A program made the position numbers and the translations under genes. 12,266 nt of DNA, taken from assembly GCA_016256075.1 (NCBI GenBank), contig SDVU01000571.1:1-12266 (forward strand), in the 5' to 3' direction. Below, piece after piece: positions 1 to 7,904 of the stretch. Source of the stretch: Dictyocoela muelleri. Taxonomy: Eukaryota; Microsporidia. Within the stretch, counting starts at the first letter, position 1. Every line of letters begins with the position of its first letter. Below the pieces are notes generated by a model that was given only the letters and a program-made list of their open reading frames with translations, was not told where the DNA came from and ran no database searches.

Positions 1-250
1 AAACCAACAAAAGACTTGGCTAAATCTGATTTTATTAATAATTTCTCTATACAATAAGTGCGAAACTGTAAAAATAATAATGGAACTATTCTTTTTATTC
101 TATATAGTTTTAGGTGACTTAAGGCGAGAGAATAAATAAAATTTAATTTGATTTTTCCACGCCGATTGTACATCTATTGTTTATACGTTATATTAAGGTA
201 TTTTTAATTCCTCAAAAGATAAATTTAAAAGAGTTTTTGAGCATAACCTT
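1..250. other. AT-rich leader with no supported gene
   Basis: Nothing beyond AT-rich unique-looking DNA is visible here. All frames are interrupted often and no inverted or tandem repeat was found before the palindrome that begins at 251. Confidence 0.5.
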
Positions 251-515
251 CTTTAAGGACGTTAGGAAATTTAAGATGGCAAGAAAACAAAAATATAACT
301 GATATTTTAAATTTTCTACGGTTCAATAATCCCGGAGCATTTTTGAAAAATAGACAAATATTTATAATTTTCATAATTGTTTTTGTTAAATTAGAAAAAA
401 GTATAAATATTTGCCAATTTTTCGAAAAACGCATCTTATTTTAACAACATGGAATTTAAAATATAAGTTATATTTTCGTTTTCTTACTATCTTAAATTTC
501 CTGGTGTCGTTAAAG
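251..515. repeat. Palindrome 1 of a three-palindrome cluster
   Basis: The segment folds on itself about a centre near 383. The run from 251 (ctttaaggacgttagg) reappears inverted up to 515, and the arms stay alignable almost to the centre, with roughly 80-85% pairing over the outer 50 bp. It encodes nothing recognisable; the open frame on the minus strand is a by-product of the repeat. Its arm resembles the arm of the palindrome at 777-1053, including a shared central stretch (aaattagaaaa...gtataaa near 388 and aaattaggaaaagtataaa near 923). It looks like a MITE or foldback-type non-autonomous element, but no superfamily can be assigned. Confidence 0.75.
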
Positions 516-787
516 CGGGTGACAAGGTAAACTCCTGTTTAAAAAAATTAAGTTCAAATTACTAATTTAAAATATTTAATAAGAGTGATTATAAAAACAT
601 TGTAGATATTTGAAGTGCACACATCATTTTAGACAATGATTATTTCTTATGAACATTTATACCACCTGTCTAAAATCATTTGAGAATTTAGAATTGTCTA
701 CTTTTTTATTATATCTCTTGTTTAAATAGATTAAATAAGTAATTTAGACTTATTTTTTTGCAGGTGTTTACCTTGTCACCCGCTTTA
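511..787. repeat. Palindrome 2, joining palindromes 1 and 3
   Basis: Positions 511-532 and 766-787 are exact 22-nt inverted copies (core gcgggtgacaaggtaaac). Pairing continues inward imperfectly: cctgtttaaaaaaattaag near 534 matches the inverse of the run ending in gcagg at 764. A smaller inverted motif (attttagaca/tgtctaaaat) lies either side of about 650. This palindrome shares its ends with its neighbours, so 251-1053 as a whole is symmetrical about roughly 650. Confidence 0.75.
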
Positions 788-1053
788 GAGACTCTAGGGA
801 AATAGACAATGATAAGAATTTGAAATATACCATAAACCCTAAATCTTCTGTTGTTTGATAATTTAGAAGTATTTTTCTAAAATTAGTCAAATATTTATAC
901 TTTTTCTTATTTTGGTTTTGCCAAATTAGGAAAAGTATAAACTTTTGACTATTTTTAGTAACAAACTCTATGATTATTAAACAACAGAGAATTTGGGATA
1001 TCAGATATTTTTTTCCTTCCATCTAATATTTTCTTTGCGACTCTAAAGCGGGT
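777..1053. repeat. Palindrome 3, same family as palindrome 1
   Basis: The terminal 13 nt, acccgctttagag at 777-789, is repeated inverted at 1041-1053 (ctctaaagcgggt). The arms remain alignable to a centre near 915. The motif ctgttgtttgataat of the left arm pairs with attattaaacaacag of the right arm. Its layout matches palindrome 1, so the two are probably copies of one element. Open frames inside are repeat by-products. Confidence 0.75.
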
Positions 1054-1205
1054 AGTACCAGAGTTTTAAATAATTTTTAATTATAAATGCATTAATTAAA
1101 CATTTCAATCATTATGAGCTCAATCGGAAAATATATTTATCATATGTTTTATATGGTTGAGAAAACATTTAATGTGGTTTCTTGTAATATTGTAGTTAAT
1201 TGAAT

Positions 1206-1480
1206 AAAAAAACTAATATTATTGAAAATAAAGTTAAAACATATGGAATGTCGGAATATAACTACATTGAAAAAAATATTCCAGAATTGGTATGGTATTT
1301 TTAAATATGTTATGAATCTTCATCGAAATTTAATAGATAAGCAAATTCGGATTAAGTGTGAAAAAAAGAGACAGCTATCTCGAATTTGCAAGTTTTCGAA
1401 TCAAAATATATATAGAAAATCTATATCCACAGTATAAGATAATTGAAGAGCATTTGGAGCATTTATATAAAGCAAATTAA
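1206..1480 (+). pseudogene. Unrecognised decayed coding remnant
   Basis: Three overlapping frames each carry protein-like text that stops and is followed by another: 1215-1301 (ends IPELVWYF), 1222-1437 (71 codons, opening MKIKLKHMECRN) and about 1337-1480 (ends EEHLEHLYKAN before TAA). The hand-over of plausible text between frames suggests an old gene with several indels rather than a real 71-residue protein. No family motif is recognisable. It lies between the palindrome cluster and the hAT element, with no terminal repeats of its own. Chance open frames in AT-rich DNA remain a fair alternative. Confidence 0.25.
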
Positions 1481-1877
1481 ATTTATATTTAATAAAAAAA
1501 ATAACTATTATAAATACGCAAAATTTTATGTTTATAAAATGTTAATTTTTTTATCTTTTCGATTTCCTAGTCTCATTATTTTAAAAGTGACTAAAAAAAC
1601 GACCGCTAATGTATAAAAGTCTTTCATTAAATAATTATATGGTTCAAGGAGATGTTAAAACCATTGTAGCCGATGCATAAAACTTCTCTATGTTCTTAAA
1701 ATTTGTCTAAAAATAAGAAAAGTTGGCCTTACACGAAAAATGGTTACATGTGTTCTGGGGAAAAGAAATTATGTTATAAGATTTTATGAAAGATAAAATT
1801 TTGCAACAAATAAAAGGCGAATTTCCTTGAAAAACCGGGTTTTCGTGATGAAACCGTTTTTAATGTTATATTAAAAG
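1481..1877. other. Intergenic stretch with nothing supported
   Basis: All frames are broken every few dozen codons, and no repeat longer than a chance match was seen. Scattered protein-like words occur (for example around 1735-1760) but do not connect into anything that can be assigned. Confidence 0.45.
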
Positions 1878-1918
1878 TCGTATGGCAGGGGTCGGCAACT
1901 GCGTACTCGCAGGTGAAT

Positions 1919-2020
1919 TGTGCCCGCGAGAGGTTTGGTATGTACCCGCGAGAGTTGGGAGATGTACCCGCGAGAGGTTTTGGATGTACCCGCGAGAGGT
2001 TTGGGATGTACCCACAGGGC
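1919..2020 (+). repeat. 22-bp CpG-rich tandem array in the hAT end
   Basis: Four units of exactly 22 bp start at 1919, 1941, 1963 and 1985, each built on tgtacccgcgagaggtttgg, followed by a partial, diverged fifth unit from 2007. A fragment resembling the unit (gtactcgcag) also occurs at about 1902. The units are GC- and CpG-rich against a very AT-rich background. Their subterminal place in a hAT element fits multiplied transposase-binding motifs, which is inference from the family. Confidence 0.85.
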
Positions 2021-2066
2021 GTTTAAATATTTTATTCTAAAAAATCATAAAAAATCGGAACATTTC

Positions 2067-2323
2067 TGATTTGGTAAAGCAAAAATAGCGCTATATAAAA
2101 ACGGCTATAAAAATGTATTTCTACAGGAATATAATTCTTATAATTATATACTAAAAGAGGTATTTATTTTTTTTATATTTGTCGTTATTCTTATATATAA
2201 GAATAAAAGCGAATATAAAAGAATAAATACATCTTGCAGTACATAAATATAAGACTGACATTACCTTAGAAATACATTTCTATAACCTTTTTTATATAGC
2301 ACTATTTTTGCTTTACCAAATCA
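2067..2323. repeat. 257-bp palindrome nested in the hAT element
   Basis: The end tgatttggtaaagcaaaaat at 2067-2086 is repeated inverted at 2304-2323 with full pairing. The arms pair at about 80-90% for more than 50 bp and stay alignable to a centre near 2195, where attcttatatataagaat forms a perfect inner hairpin. It lies wholly inside the hAT element, so it is either a second MITE that landed there or the hAT element's own symmetrical interior. No clear target duplication was seen. Confidence 0.8.
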
Positions 2324-2712
2324 AAAAAACTCCTAAAAAATCATCCACGCTAGAAAAAAATTCAATTTATTTGCTGATTATTTTTAAAGTTAAAAAATGT
2401 GCTGATTTAAGCAAGAAGTTTTATGCAAAGTCTATATAGAATCAAATAGTTTTAGGCATAAAAGGTGTTTTTTATTTATTTAAAATAAGTTGAACCCATC
2501 TGTGTTTTTGCTATGAATGTGAATCAATTTTCAATAAAAAGGTTGCCGACACCCGTCGTACGTTATTTACCTAAAAACAGTAATGTGTATATTATAGTGC
2601 CCCGCGAACAGAAGACCTACCCGAAGTTTAATTTGCGCTATAAATTCAAAAGGCTTCATTGGATAGGCTATCTAGCGTTTTGCCACTTGGTGAGAAAACT
2701 CTAGATTTTTTG

Positions 2713-4232
2713 ATCGTTTTGCCACCGAAAAAATCAATATCCATATGAACCATAATGAAATAAATTTAATATCAACAATAAAAGGGAGAATTAAAATCCT
2801 GCATAACGGATACTCATATCATTTCCACAAACAAGATTCCGAAAAAAAACAGTGGCGATGTGTAAATTGTAAATGTAGTGGTTATATGCTCACTAGTTTA
2901 AATAATGATATTATAAGTGTGGTAAATCATGATAATTGCAAAATTTTAACAAAAATGAAGCTCTATTTATCAGAAACAATATCTATAAAAGATCTCTTCT
3001 TACGAATGAAAAACAAAAAGATATAATTATAAATGAGTTAAAAATAGCATCCTCGATGATAATTAAAGAATTCCCAAAAAATGAATATTTTGAATGATAA
3101 AATAACCGAATACAGAAAAAAACATAAAATAAATATTATATCGGGGGATATACCCGAAAACATAAAATATACTTTTAGCAATGAACAATTTCTCCAATTT
3201 GATAGTGATATAAATGATCCAAACCGATTTATTATTTTTACAACCGAAACACATTTACTTTATCTCGAAAATACGAGAAGTTGGTACTGTGATGGAACAT
3301 TCCGATCTGCTCCCCGAGAATTCACCCAATTGTATGTAATAATGGGTATATGTAATTCTACACAACCACTCGTCTATATTTTCATGAAAGACAAAAGTAA
3401 GGTTTCATATGTAAATGCTTTTAGCTATTTAAAATCAAAAATGAAAATTTACAAAAATCAACATTACTATTGATTTTGAAATGGCGGCTCTCTGTGCTTT
3501 CAAAGAATTTTTTGGCGATTCTAAAATTTATTGTTGTTTTTTCATTTTACTCAACTTTTGTTCCGATCAATTCAAAGGTTGGGTTTGGTAAATGAATATA
3601 AGAAAAATGTTTATCTAAGAGAAAATTTTCGAATTATTGTTGCTCTGGCCTTTGTTCCCATTGAAAATATAAAAGATGAATTTCTAAAATTGGATTTTTA
3701 TATCAACAGTAATAAAGATATAAGCAATATAAAAAAGATTTTTGGAAGAATTTCAGAAATATATATATGTAAATATAATTTGAGAAAGATGAAAACTTTT
3801 CGATTTTTTCAGTGGAATTCTGGTCTGTTAATGAACGAATTACAATTGGCTTGAAAAAGACCAATAATGTTCTTGAAGGATGGAATCGTTCACTGAATGC
3901 AAGTATTTATCAGCATCATCCGAGTATTTATGAGATAGGATCTGAATTAAAAAAACAACATGCATTAGTGGAGAACAAGATTAATAAGCTTTTTATTGAA
4001 ACGAATGGTGAAGGAAATACAGGGAAGATTATGATATTGGATTAATCAAAAAGATTTTAAATAGGTATAATGAATATTTCGGACTCGGATTCCTTAAAGC
4101 CATAGCCGTCTCTTTGAAATTAAAAGAAATTTAATAAATCTATTTAAAAAAAATATAAGATTTAAATAAATCAATTTTTTAAAAAATTATAAAATTTAAT
4201 TTTTTTTTTGATTTTTTTGGTGGCAAAACGAT
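2713..4232 (+). mobile_element. MULE (Mutator-like) transposon, about 1.5 kb
   Basis: Terminal inverted repeats of 23 bp lie at 2713-2735 (atcgttttgccaccgaaaaaatc) and 4210-4232, identical except for one base. The only coding content is a FLYWCH-MULE transposase on the plus strand, starting 10 bp inside the left repeat. Target duplications of 8-11 bp, expected for the superfamily, could not be recognised. A second copy of the motif agcgttttgccac lies just outside the left end at 2674-2686, so the true left boundary could be slightly further out. The short repeats put it with the short-TIR MULEs. Confidence 0.8.
2745..4134 (+). pseudogene. MULE transposase with N-terminal FLYWCH zinc finger (frameshifted)
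   Basis: This is a DDE transposase of the MULE family, about 460 residues if read through. The first segment (2745-2944) carries a FLYWCH-type finger: YHFH, then WRCVNCKCSGY and a closing NHDNC. The catalytic core begins in the segment from 3081 with WYCDGTFRSAP (first Asp, codon 3291), followed by the family's typical PLVYIFMKDKS. The second Asp is in IDFEMAAL (codon 3472), followed by a CxxH-like CCFFHF at about 3530. The Glu is in TNNVLEGWNRSLN (codon 3875). The C-terminus, ending LGFLKAIAVSLKLKEI before TAA at 4132, is also recognisable. Frame changes lie near 2945, 3085, 3468, 3537, 3800 and 4018, and within each segment I see no extra in-frame stop. Three of them fall at or beside A or T homopolymers. 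The ATG at 2745 is the natural start. Confidence 0.85.
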
Positions 4233-4440
4233 GAATAACGGTATTTTTTTTCATAATGGTAACAAAATAATACAAGGCGGTCTCTCAGCAAAACGCCTGC
4301 AAGTCAGTATGAAAAAAACGTCTCTGGCGTTTTTTCGGACTGCCTTTTTCGTTTTTTTTTTCAAACAATGCTGCACATTAACAGGATTGTTTATTCCGAA
4401 AATAAGAATAATTGATATATACGCGTAAATTTCTTGAATA
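4233..4440. other. Spacer between MULE and pogo elements, with a small hairpin
   Basis: This 208-bp stretch separates two transposons. It contains an imperfect hairpin at 4305-4342: cagtatgaaaaaaacg pairs with cgttttttcggactg around a 7-nt loop. Short open frames run through it on both strands, but they begin inside the MULE repeat or overlap the hairpin and resemble no protein. No gene is supported. Confidence 0.5.
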
Positions 4441-4451
4441 CAGTCCCTGTC

Positions 4452-4734
4452 GATTTTTACGACCATTGATTTAGGTGATTTTTACGACTCCGTGAGTACT
4501 CGTAATCTTATATGAGATATGAGGCACAAAATGTTCAGATGGTAATAAACGTATGAATATGTATGTCTTCATCTACGATTTTATGACACCAAAAGGATAT
4601 TAAAAATTTTTACTATTTTGATTTTTACGGTATTTTGATTTTTACGACCGTGATTTTGTAATAAAGATCCATACGGTTCACTTCCTTAACCTCATACATG
4701 AATATCGCTATTTCAAGTATAAATTTTTACGACC
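4452..4734 (+). repeat. Subterminal gatttttacgacc repeats at the pogo left end
   Basis: The motif gatttttacgacc or a close variant occurs at 4452-4464, 4477-4488, 4620-4630, 4637-4649 and 4723-4734, all in the same orientation. The first copy belongs to the terminal repeat; the others are internal. Repeated sites of this kind are usually bound by the element's own transposase, which is inference here. Similar motifs lie at the right end. Confidence 0.75.
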
Positions 4735-4740
4735 CCATTT

Positions 4741-4863
4741 ATGAAAGAAAACATTTCTGAAAAATTAAATCTTTTACAAAAAGCAGAGGTAGCCAGTAAA
4801 ATAATTGGGAAAGGCTATAAACCATCACAAATGACAAAGTTGTTCAACATAACAGTCTCATGT
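4741..4863 (+). pseudogene. N-terminal helix-turn-helix segment of the pogo transposase, frame-shifted from the main ORF
   Basis: An ATG at 4741 opens 40 codons (KENISEKLNLLQKAEVASKI, then GKGYKPSQMTKLFNITVS) that look like the first helix-turn-helix of pogo/CENP-B-type transposases, which binds the transposon ends. The frame stops at TGT-TAA (4861-4866). The main frame is open from 4853 and continues with plausible protein (HVKNILCNIHTLLSLDTSDP), so one indel near 4856-4862 separates the two. An intron is unlikely because there is no room for one. With this segment the protein would be about 475 residues, normal for the family. Confidence 0.7.
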
Positions 4864-4975
4864 TAAAAATATACTATGCAATATTCATACTCTTCTTAGT
4901 CTAGACACATCGGATCCAGAACTGATTAAAAGATACAAACTTAGTAGTTGCGAGACGAAATATGGTGAAGTAGAT

Positions 4976-6169
4976 ATGTATATTTTAACAAAAATTATCA
5001 AATTAAGAAAAAAATTTGTAGTTATAAATTCCCATGTTATCAAGGATATCGCTAACACATTTTACAAAGATAAAGGGAAATCAAATAAAGAAGTTTCAGA
5101 TCATTTTATAAAGTCTCTTATAAAGCGAAAAAAGTTGAGTTTTTTGAAGTTACATGGAGAATCTGCTAGTGCGGATATGACACAGATAGACAATTTTGTG
5201 ACCATTTTTTCGAATAAAATGAAAGAATACCCCAGAGACAATATCTTTAATATAGATGAGACCGGTCTTTTTATTAAAGAAACATCGGACAGATCGTACG
5301 TTATTGATAAAAATACTGATTGCAAAAACACAAAACGCAACAAGACTCGAATTACATTGATGTTAGGGTGCAGTATGGAAGGCGAATGGTTAAAGACACT
5401 TATTATAGGCAAGTCAAACAAACCAAGAGATTTCAAATCCGTGGATTTGACAAATTTTGACATAATATATAGGTCTAACAAAACTTCATGGTTAACTAAA
5501 AGCATTTTTGAGGAGTATTTAAGGATGCTTAATGAAGATCTAATTATCAAAAATAGAAGGATTCTAATACTAGTCGACAACTTCTCTGGGCACATTGTAA
5601 ATAATTTGCCGAACATTGAACTGCTTTTTTTCCCACCTAATTGTACTTCAATTATTCAACCGTACGATATGGGAATAATAAATTCCTTAAAGGTCAAATT
5701 CAGGCAAAAGTTGATAAATTTTCAAGTCTATTGGGCGTTAAATCACGATCTTGATAATACATTAAGCTGTAAAAAGGTGGACATGTTAAATGTTATTCTA
5801 TGGATTGAAAGTTGTTTAAAGTCGATTTCAAAGGAAACAGTTATCAATTGTTGGAGAAAAACTGGTTTAATTGGCAAACAAGAAACATCCGTTGCTCTTG
5901 TAAGCGATTCTGCTGAATATGAAGAGGAATCTAATGAAGTTGAAGTCAGCTTTGAAGAGATTGTTTCTGTAATCCCGGATAAATGTGAGGATTTGTTTTA
6001 CACTACAGCTCTTAGACATTTAAGAAACGCCTTTAATATTCTCCGAACACATAATAGCGTACACTTAAAGGATCTACAACTCACAATTGACAATATAATG
6101 GCCGAATATATAGAAAGACACTATAAAGGAAGTCTATTAGAGCTTTTTTACCTTAAAAATAAAAAATAA
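4976..6169 (+). CDS. pogo/Tigger-like DDE (DD29D) transposase
   Basis: This ORF of 397 codons encodes most of a pogo-family transposase, the enzyme that excises and reinserts its element at TA sites. Residues 1-66 are the second DNA-binding helix-turn-helix (CENP-B/Tc5 type), closing with the hallmark KLHGESASAD at 58-67. The catalytic core follows: FNIDETGLF with D94, ILILVDNFSGH with D201, and IIQPYDMGIINSLK with D231. The last two aspartates are 29 residues apart, as in Tigger elements. CWRKTGLIG (292-300) is the usual C-terminal core motif, and an acidic stretch follows (about 314-332). All three catalytic residues are present and no stop interrupts the ORF. The ATG at 4976 is internal, since plausible coding continues upstream in the same frame to about 4853 and the true start was probably 4741. 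Antisense open frames here are shadows. Confidence 0.92.
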   Translation: MYILTKIIKLRKKFVVINSHVIKDIANTFYKDKGKSNKEVSDHFIKSLIKRKKLSFLKLHGESASADMTQIDNFVTIFSNKMKEYPRDNIFNIDETGLFIKETSDRSYVIDKNTDCKNTKRNKTRITLMLGCSMEGEWLKTLIIGKSNKPRDFKSVDLTNFDIIYRSNKTSWLTKSIFEEYLRMLNEDLIIKNRRILILVDNFSGHIVNNLPNIELLFFPPNCTSIIQPYDMGIINSLKVKFRQKLINFQVYWALNHDLDNTLSCKKVDMLNVILWIESCLKSISKETVINCWRKTGLIGKQETSVALVSDSAEYEEESNEVEVSFEEIVSVIPDKCEDLFYTTALRHLRNAFNILRTHNSVHLKDLQLTIDNIMAEYIERHYKGSLLELFYLKNKK

Positions 6170-6243
6170 CATTCTAAAATTGTTATTAGTTTTTATGATA
6201 TTATTATGTATAATTTAAACTACGTCGAGTTTTGCGACTTTAC

Positions 6244-6286
6244 GATTTTTACGACCTCATTTTTCTAAAATTGGTCGTAAAAATTG
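6244..6286. repeat. Right-end pogo subterminal motifs
   Basis: gatttttacgacc at 6244-6256 lies in the same orientation as the left-end copies, and ggtcgtaaaaattg at 6273-6286 is inverted and forms the terminal repeat. The pair faces each other across a 16-bp gap. Confidence 0.7.
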
Positions 6287-6519
6287 ACTAAGTCTATATT
6301 ACGGAAATTTGAAAATACTTCACTCATCATTTTAATTTACAATTTTTATTACAAAGGTGTTACTTCATCTTATAACAGTACGGATTTTAGACATATTATA
6401 AAAAATAAAATGTAATTCGATTTTGTATTAGAATAAAGATATTCAGGGGATGTTTTTCATTTTTTTGTGTGATGTTTAAAAAGTTTTATAAATGCTTATC
6501 TATCATGTAATGCAGAGGT

Positions 6520-7517
6520 AGGTTAATGCGGCAAAAAAGTTTGCATTTTTTTGAGCGGGGGTTCTATCATTATTCTAATTTTACCCTTATGTCTCTTCTA
6601 ATGAAATTAAATTTTAAGGAGTATGAAGAATTATATTTTAATATCTGCCATCAATTAGCTTAAAAAGCTTGTTTTAAATGTAGAAAAAAACCTAGGTGAC
6701 ATTCTATAAAAAGGTTTCCAATATGTTCTACTTGTAAATATTGTGGAAACATATGTTCTATATTCCAAGATATAATTTTTACGGGTAGATGTATAGAAAA
6801 AACAATAAAATTGTTTATTTTAGATAAATGGTGTTTTGGTTCTTCTGTAGACCTGATCGAGAAGTGGTCTCATATATCTCGACACATCGTTTATAAAATT
6901 TTAAGAAAATAACAATAATCAAATATCATTGAAAAGTATTATGTAATAATACAAAAAATATGGGAAAATGAAAAGGTTGTTGAAATTTATGAATCAAAAT
7001 GTGGTAAGAAAAAATATGAAATTCTATATAATTTAGATAGGGTATAGATTTTAGGTGCCGTCGAAAGACGTAATGAAAGGATAACAATCTTGAAAAAAAT
7101 GAAAAAGTTCAAAAACAGAGGTAAACACCAACTACAAAAGATATTTTTTTTCAATTCAATTATATATACTTATAATTTGCGAGTTTATCCAGAACTAAAA
7201 ATATATTTTTTTAGATCATCAAATCGTCAATAAATCTTAGAAATTTGTTGATAATTCAACTGAAACGCATATTTTCACTATCGAAGGTTGTTGGTTAGTT
7301 ATAAAAAAAGAAATTTCATTTCGTTATAGAACTGAAAAGCTAATTGATATGTATATTTTAAGATTTAAGGTAAACAGAAATGATAAAATGAGCCTTTTAA
7401 TTTTTTTATTGAATAATTTTATATTTTTTTTGAAGTTTTTTGATTTATTATACACTAAGGGTAAAAATAAAAAAACTATCGACACCATAAAATGCAAACT
7501 ATTTGGCGCAAGCTCCC
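6520..7517 (+). mobile_element. Merlin-type transposon, about 1 kb, decayed
   Basis: The ends are imperfect inverted repeats. The left end, about 6520-6590, includes atgcggcaaaaaagtttgcat and later attttaccctta. The right end, about 7455-7517, read inverted, gives ttgcgccaaatagtttgcat and then tttttaccctta in the same order. Exact termini and the 8-9 bp target duplication cannot be fixed because the outermost bases have diverged. Between them lies one gene with clear Merlin (IS1016/ISXO2-like) motifs. Length and single-gene content suit the family. Confidence 0.75.
6601..7390 (+). pseudogene. Merlin transposase (IS1016/ISXO2-like), inactivated
   Basis: From ATG 6601 the frame reads a zinc-ribbon-like N-terminus (CFKCRKKP, then ICSTCKYCG and ICSIFQDIIFTG), an ISXO2-like helical part (FILDKWCFGSS, HISRHIVYKILRK), then VEIYESKCGKKKY and LGAVERRNERI, where the family has IDESKFGKRK and GVERxxER. 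It continues to IIYTYNLRVYPEL. After one frame change (about 7190-7214) the end of the catalytic core follows: HQIVNKS, HIFTIEGCW, ISFRYRTEKL. In-frame stops lie at 6661, 6697, 6910, 6916, 7045 and, after the shift, 7238. By comparison with the family, both catalytic aspartates are tyrosine codons (6988 and 7171), whereas the Glu in TIEGCW is kept. It is clearly dead and older than the pogo copy. Confidence 0.85.
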
Positions 7518-7638
7518 TGAGGTAACAAACCTGTATAATATAAAGTAACTTATATTCAAAAAACGGTTCTAGGGTCGAATAAACAAATAAATTGCCTAAA
7601 CCAATATTTAATAAATTATAAACTAAAAAAATTTGGGT

Positions 7639-7891
7639 CTACAACGACTTACCCACCCCCTATTTTTCGAAAATTTCCATCTGTAAGAAGAAATTACATA
7701 ATTCTTATTTGAAATAAGCGTGAAATTGCGAGTTATCTTTAGATAAATTGATAATATATTTTAAACAGCTATATATGGAAGTTTCAAAAAATAACTCGCA
7801 ATTTTACGTTTATTTCAAATAAGAATCATGTAATTTCCTCTTACAAATGAAGATTGCCGAAAAAATAGGGGGTGTGGCTAAGGCGTTGTAG
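7639..7891. repeat. Palindrome 4 (first of an adjacent pair)
   Basis: The end ctacaacg at 7639-7646 pairs with cgttgtag at 7884-7891. The inner arms pair strongly: accccctatttttcg with cgaaaaaataggggg, then ttacataattcttatttgaaa and gcgagttat with their inverses. The loop is around 7740-7780. It has no coding content. The arms share ccccctattttt, a (t/c)cgtaag-type motif and an ataattct motif in the same order with palindrome 5, so both belong to one family. Confidence 0.8.
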
Positions 7892-7904
7892 AAACGAATT
7901 TTTC

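Larger units (their letters stand above)
1886..2555. mobile_element. Non-autonomous hAT element (670 bp)
   Basis: The left end at 1886-1899 reads caggggtcggcaac and the right end at 2542-2555 is its inverse with two mismatches (gttgccgacacccg). This is the well-known hAT-type terminal repeat. The flanks are tcgtatgg (1878-1885) and tcgtacgt (2556-2563), a target duplication of the expected 8 bp now matching at 6 of 8. There is no transposase inside; it would have been moved in trans by a full hAT enzyme. The interior holds a 22-bp tandem array near the left end and a separate 257-bp palindrome. The 63-codon open frame at 2513-2704 runs across the right end and is an artefact. Confidence 0.8.
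4441..6294 (+). mobile_element. pogo/Tigger-type transposon (Tc1/mariner superfamily), about 1.85 kb
   Basis: The left end at 4441 reads cagtccctgtcgatttttac, preceded by TA at 4439-4440. The right end is an inverted, diverged version (ggtcgtaaaaattgactaagtc) ending at 6294 and followed by TA at 6295-6296. TA target sites and a CAGT-type start are characteristic of pogo elements. The outermost 8-10 bp of the two ends match poorly, while the inner gtc(g/a)atttttacgacc matches almost perfectly. One transposase fills the middle, with a roughly 300-bp leader and a 125-bp tail. Confidence 0.85.

Noticed and set aside
225-1022. Minus-strand open frames of 69 and 84 codons in the first palindrome cluster
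   Set aside because: Both fall inside arms of the same repeat family. Their similarity to one another reflects DNA homology, and their content is typical of AT-rich noise.
2513-2704. 63-codon open frame MNVNQFSIKRLPTP
   Set aside because: It runs through the right hAT terminal repeat and its target duplication, so it is a chance frame created at the junction.
4231-4466. Short open frames on both strands between the MULE and pogo elements
   Set aside because: They start in the MULE end or overlap the pogo end and a T-rich hairpin; no protein family fits.
5101-5616. 171-codon open frame on the minus strand
   Set aside because: It lies entirely antisense to the conserved pogo transposase core and has no recognisable motif.
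6601-7047. Reassigned stop codons as an explanation for the long single-frame Merlin gene with internal stops
   Set aside because: All three stop codons occur inside it and a frame change and catalytic losses follow, which points to plain decay. The pogo ORF reads well in the standard code.
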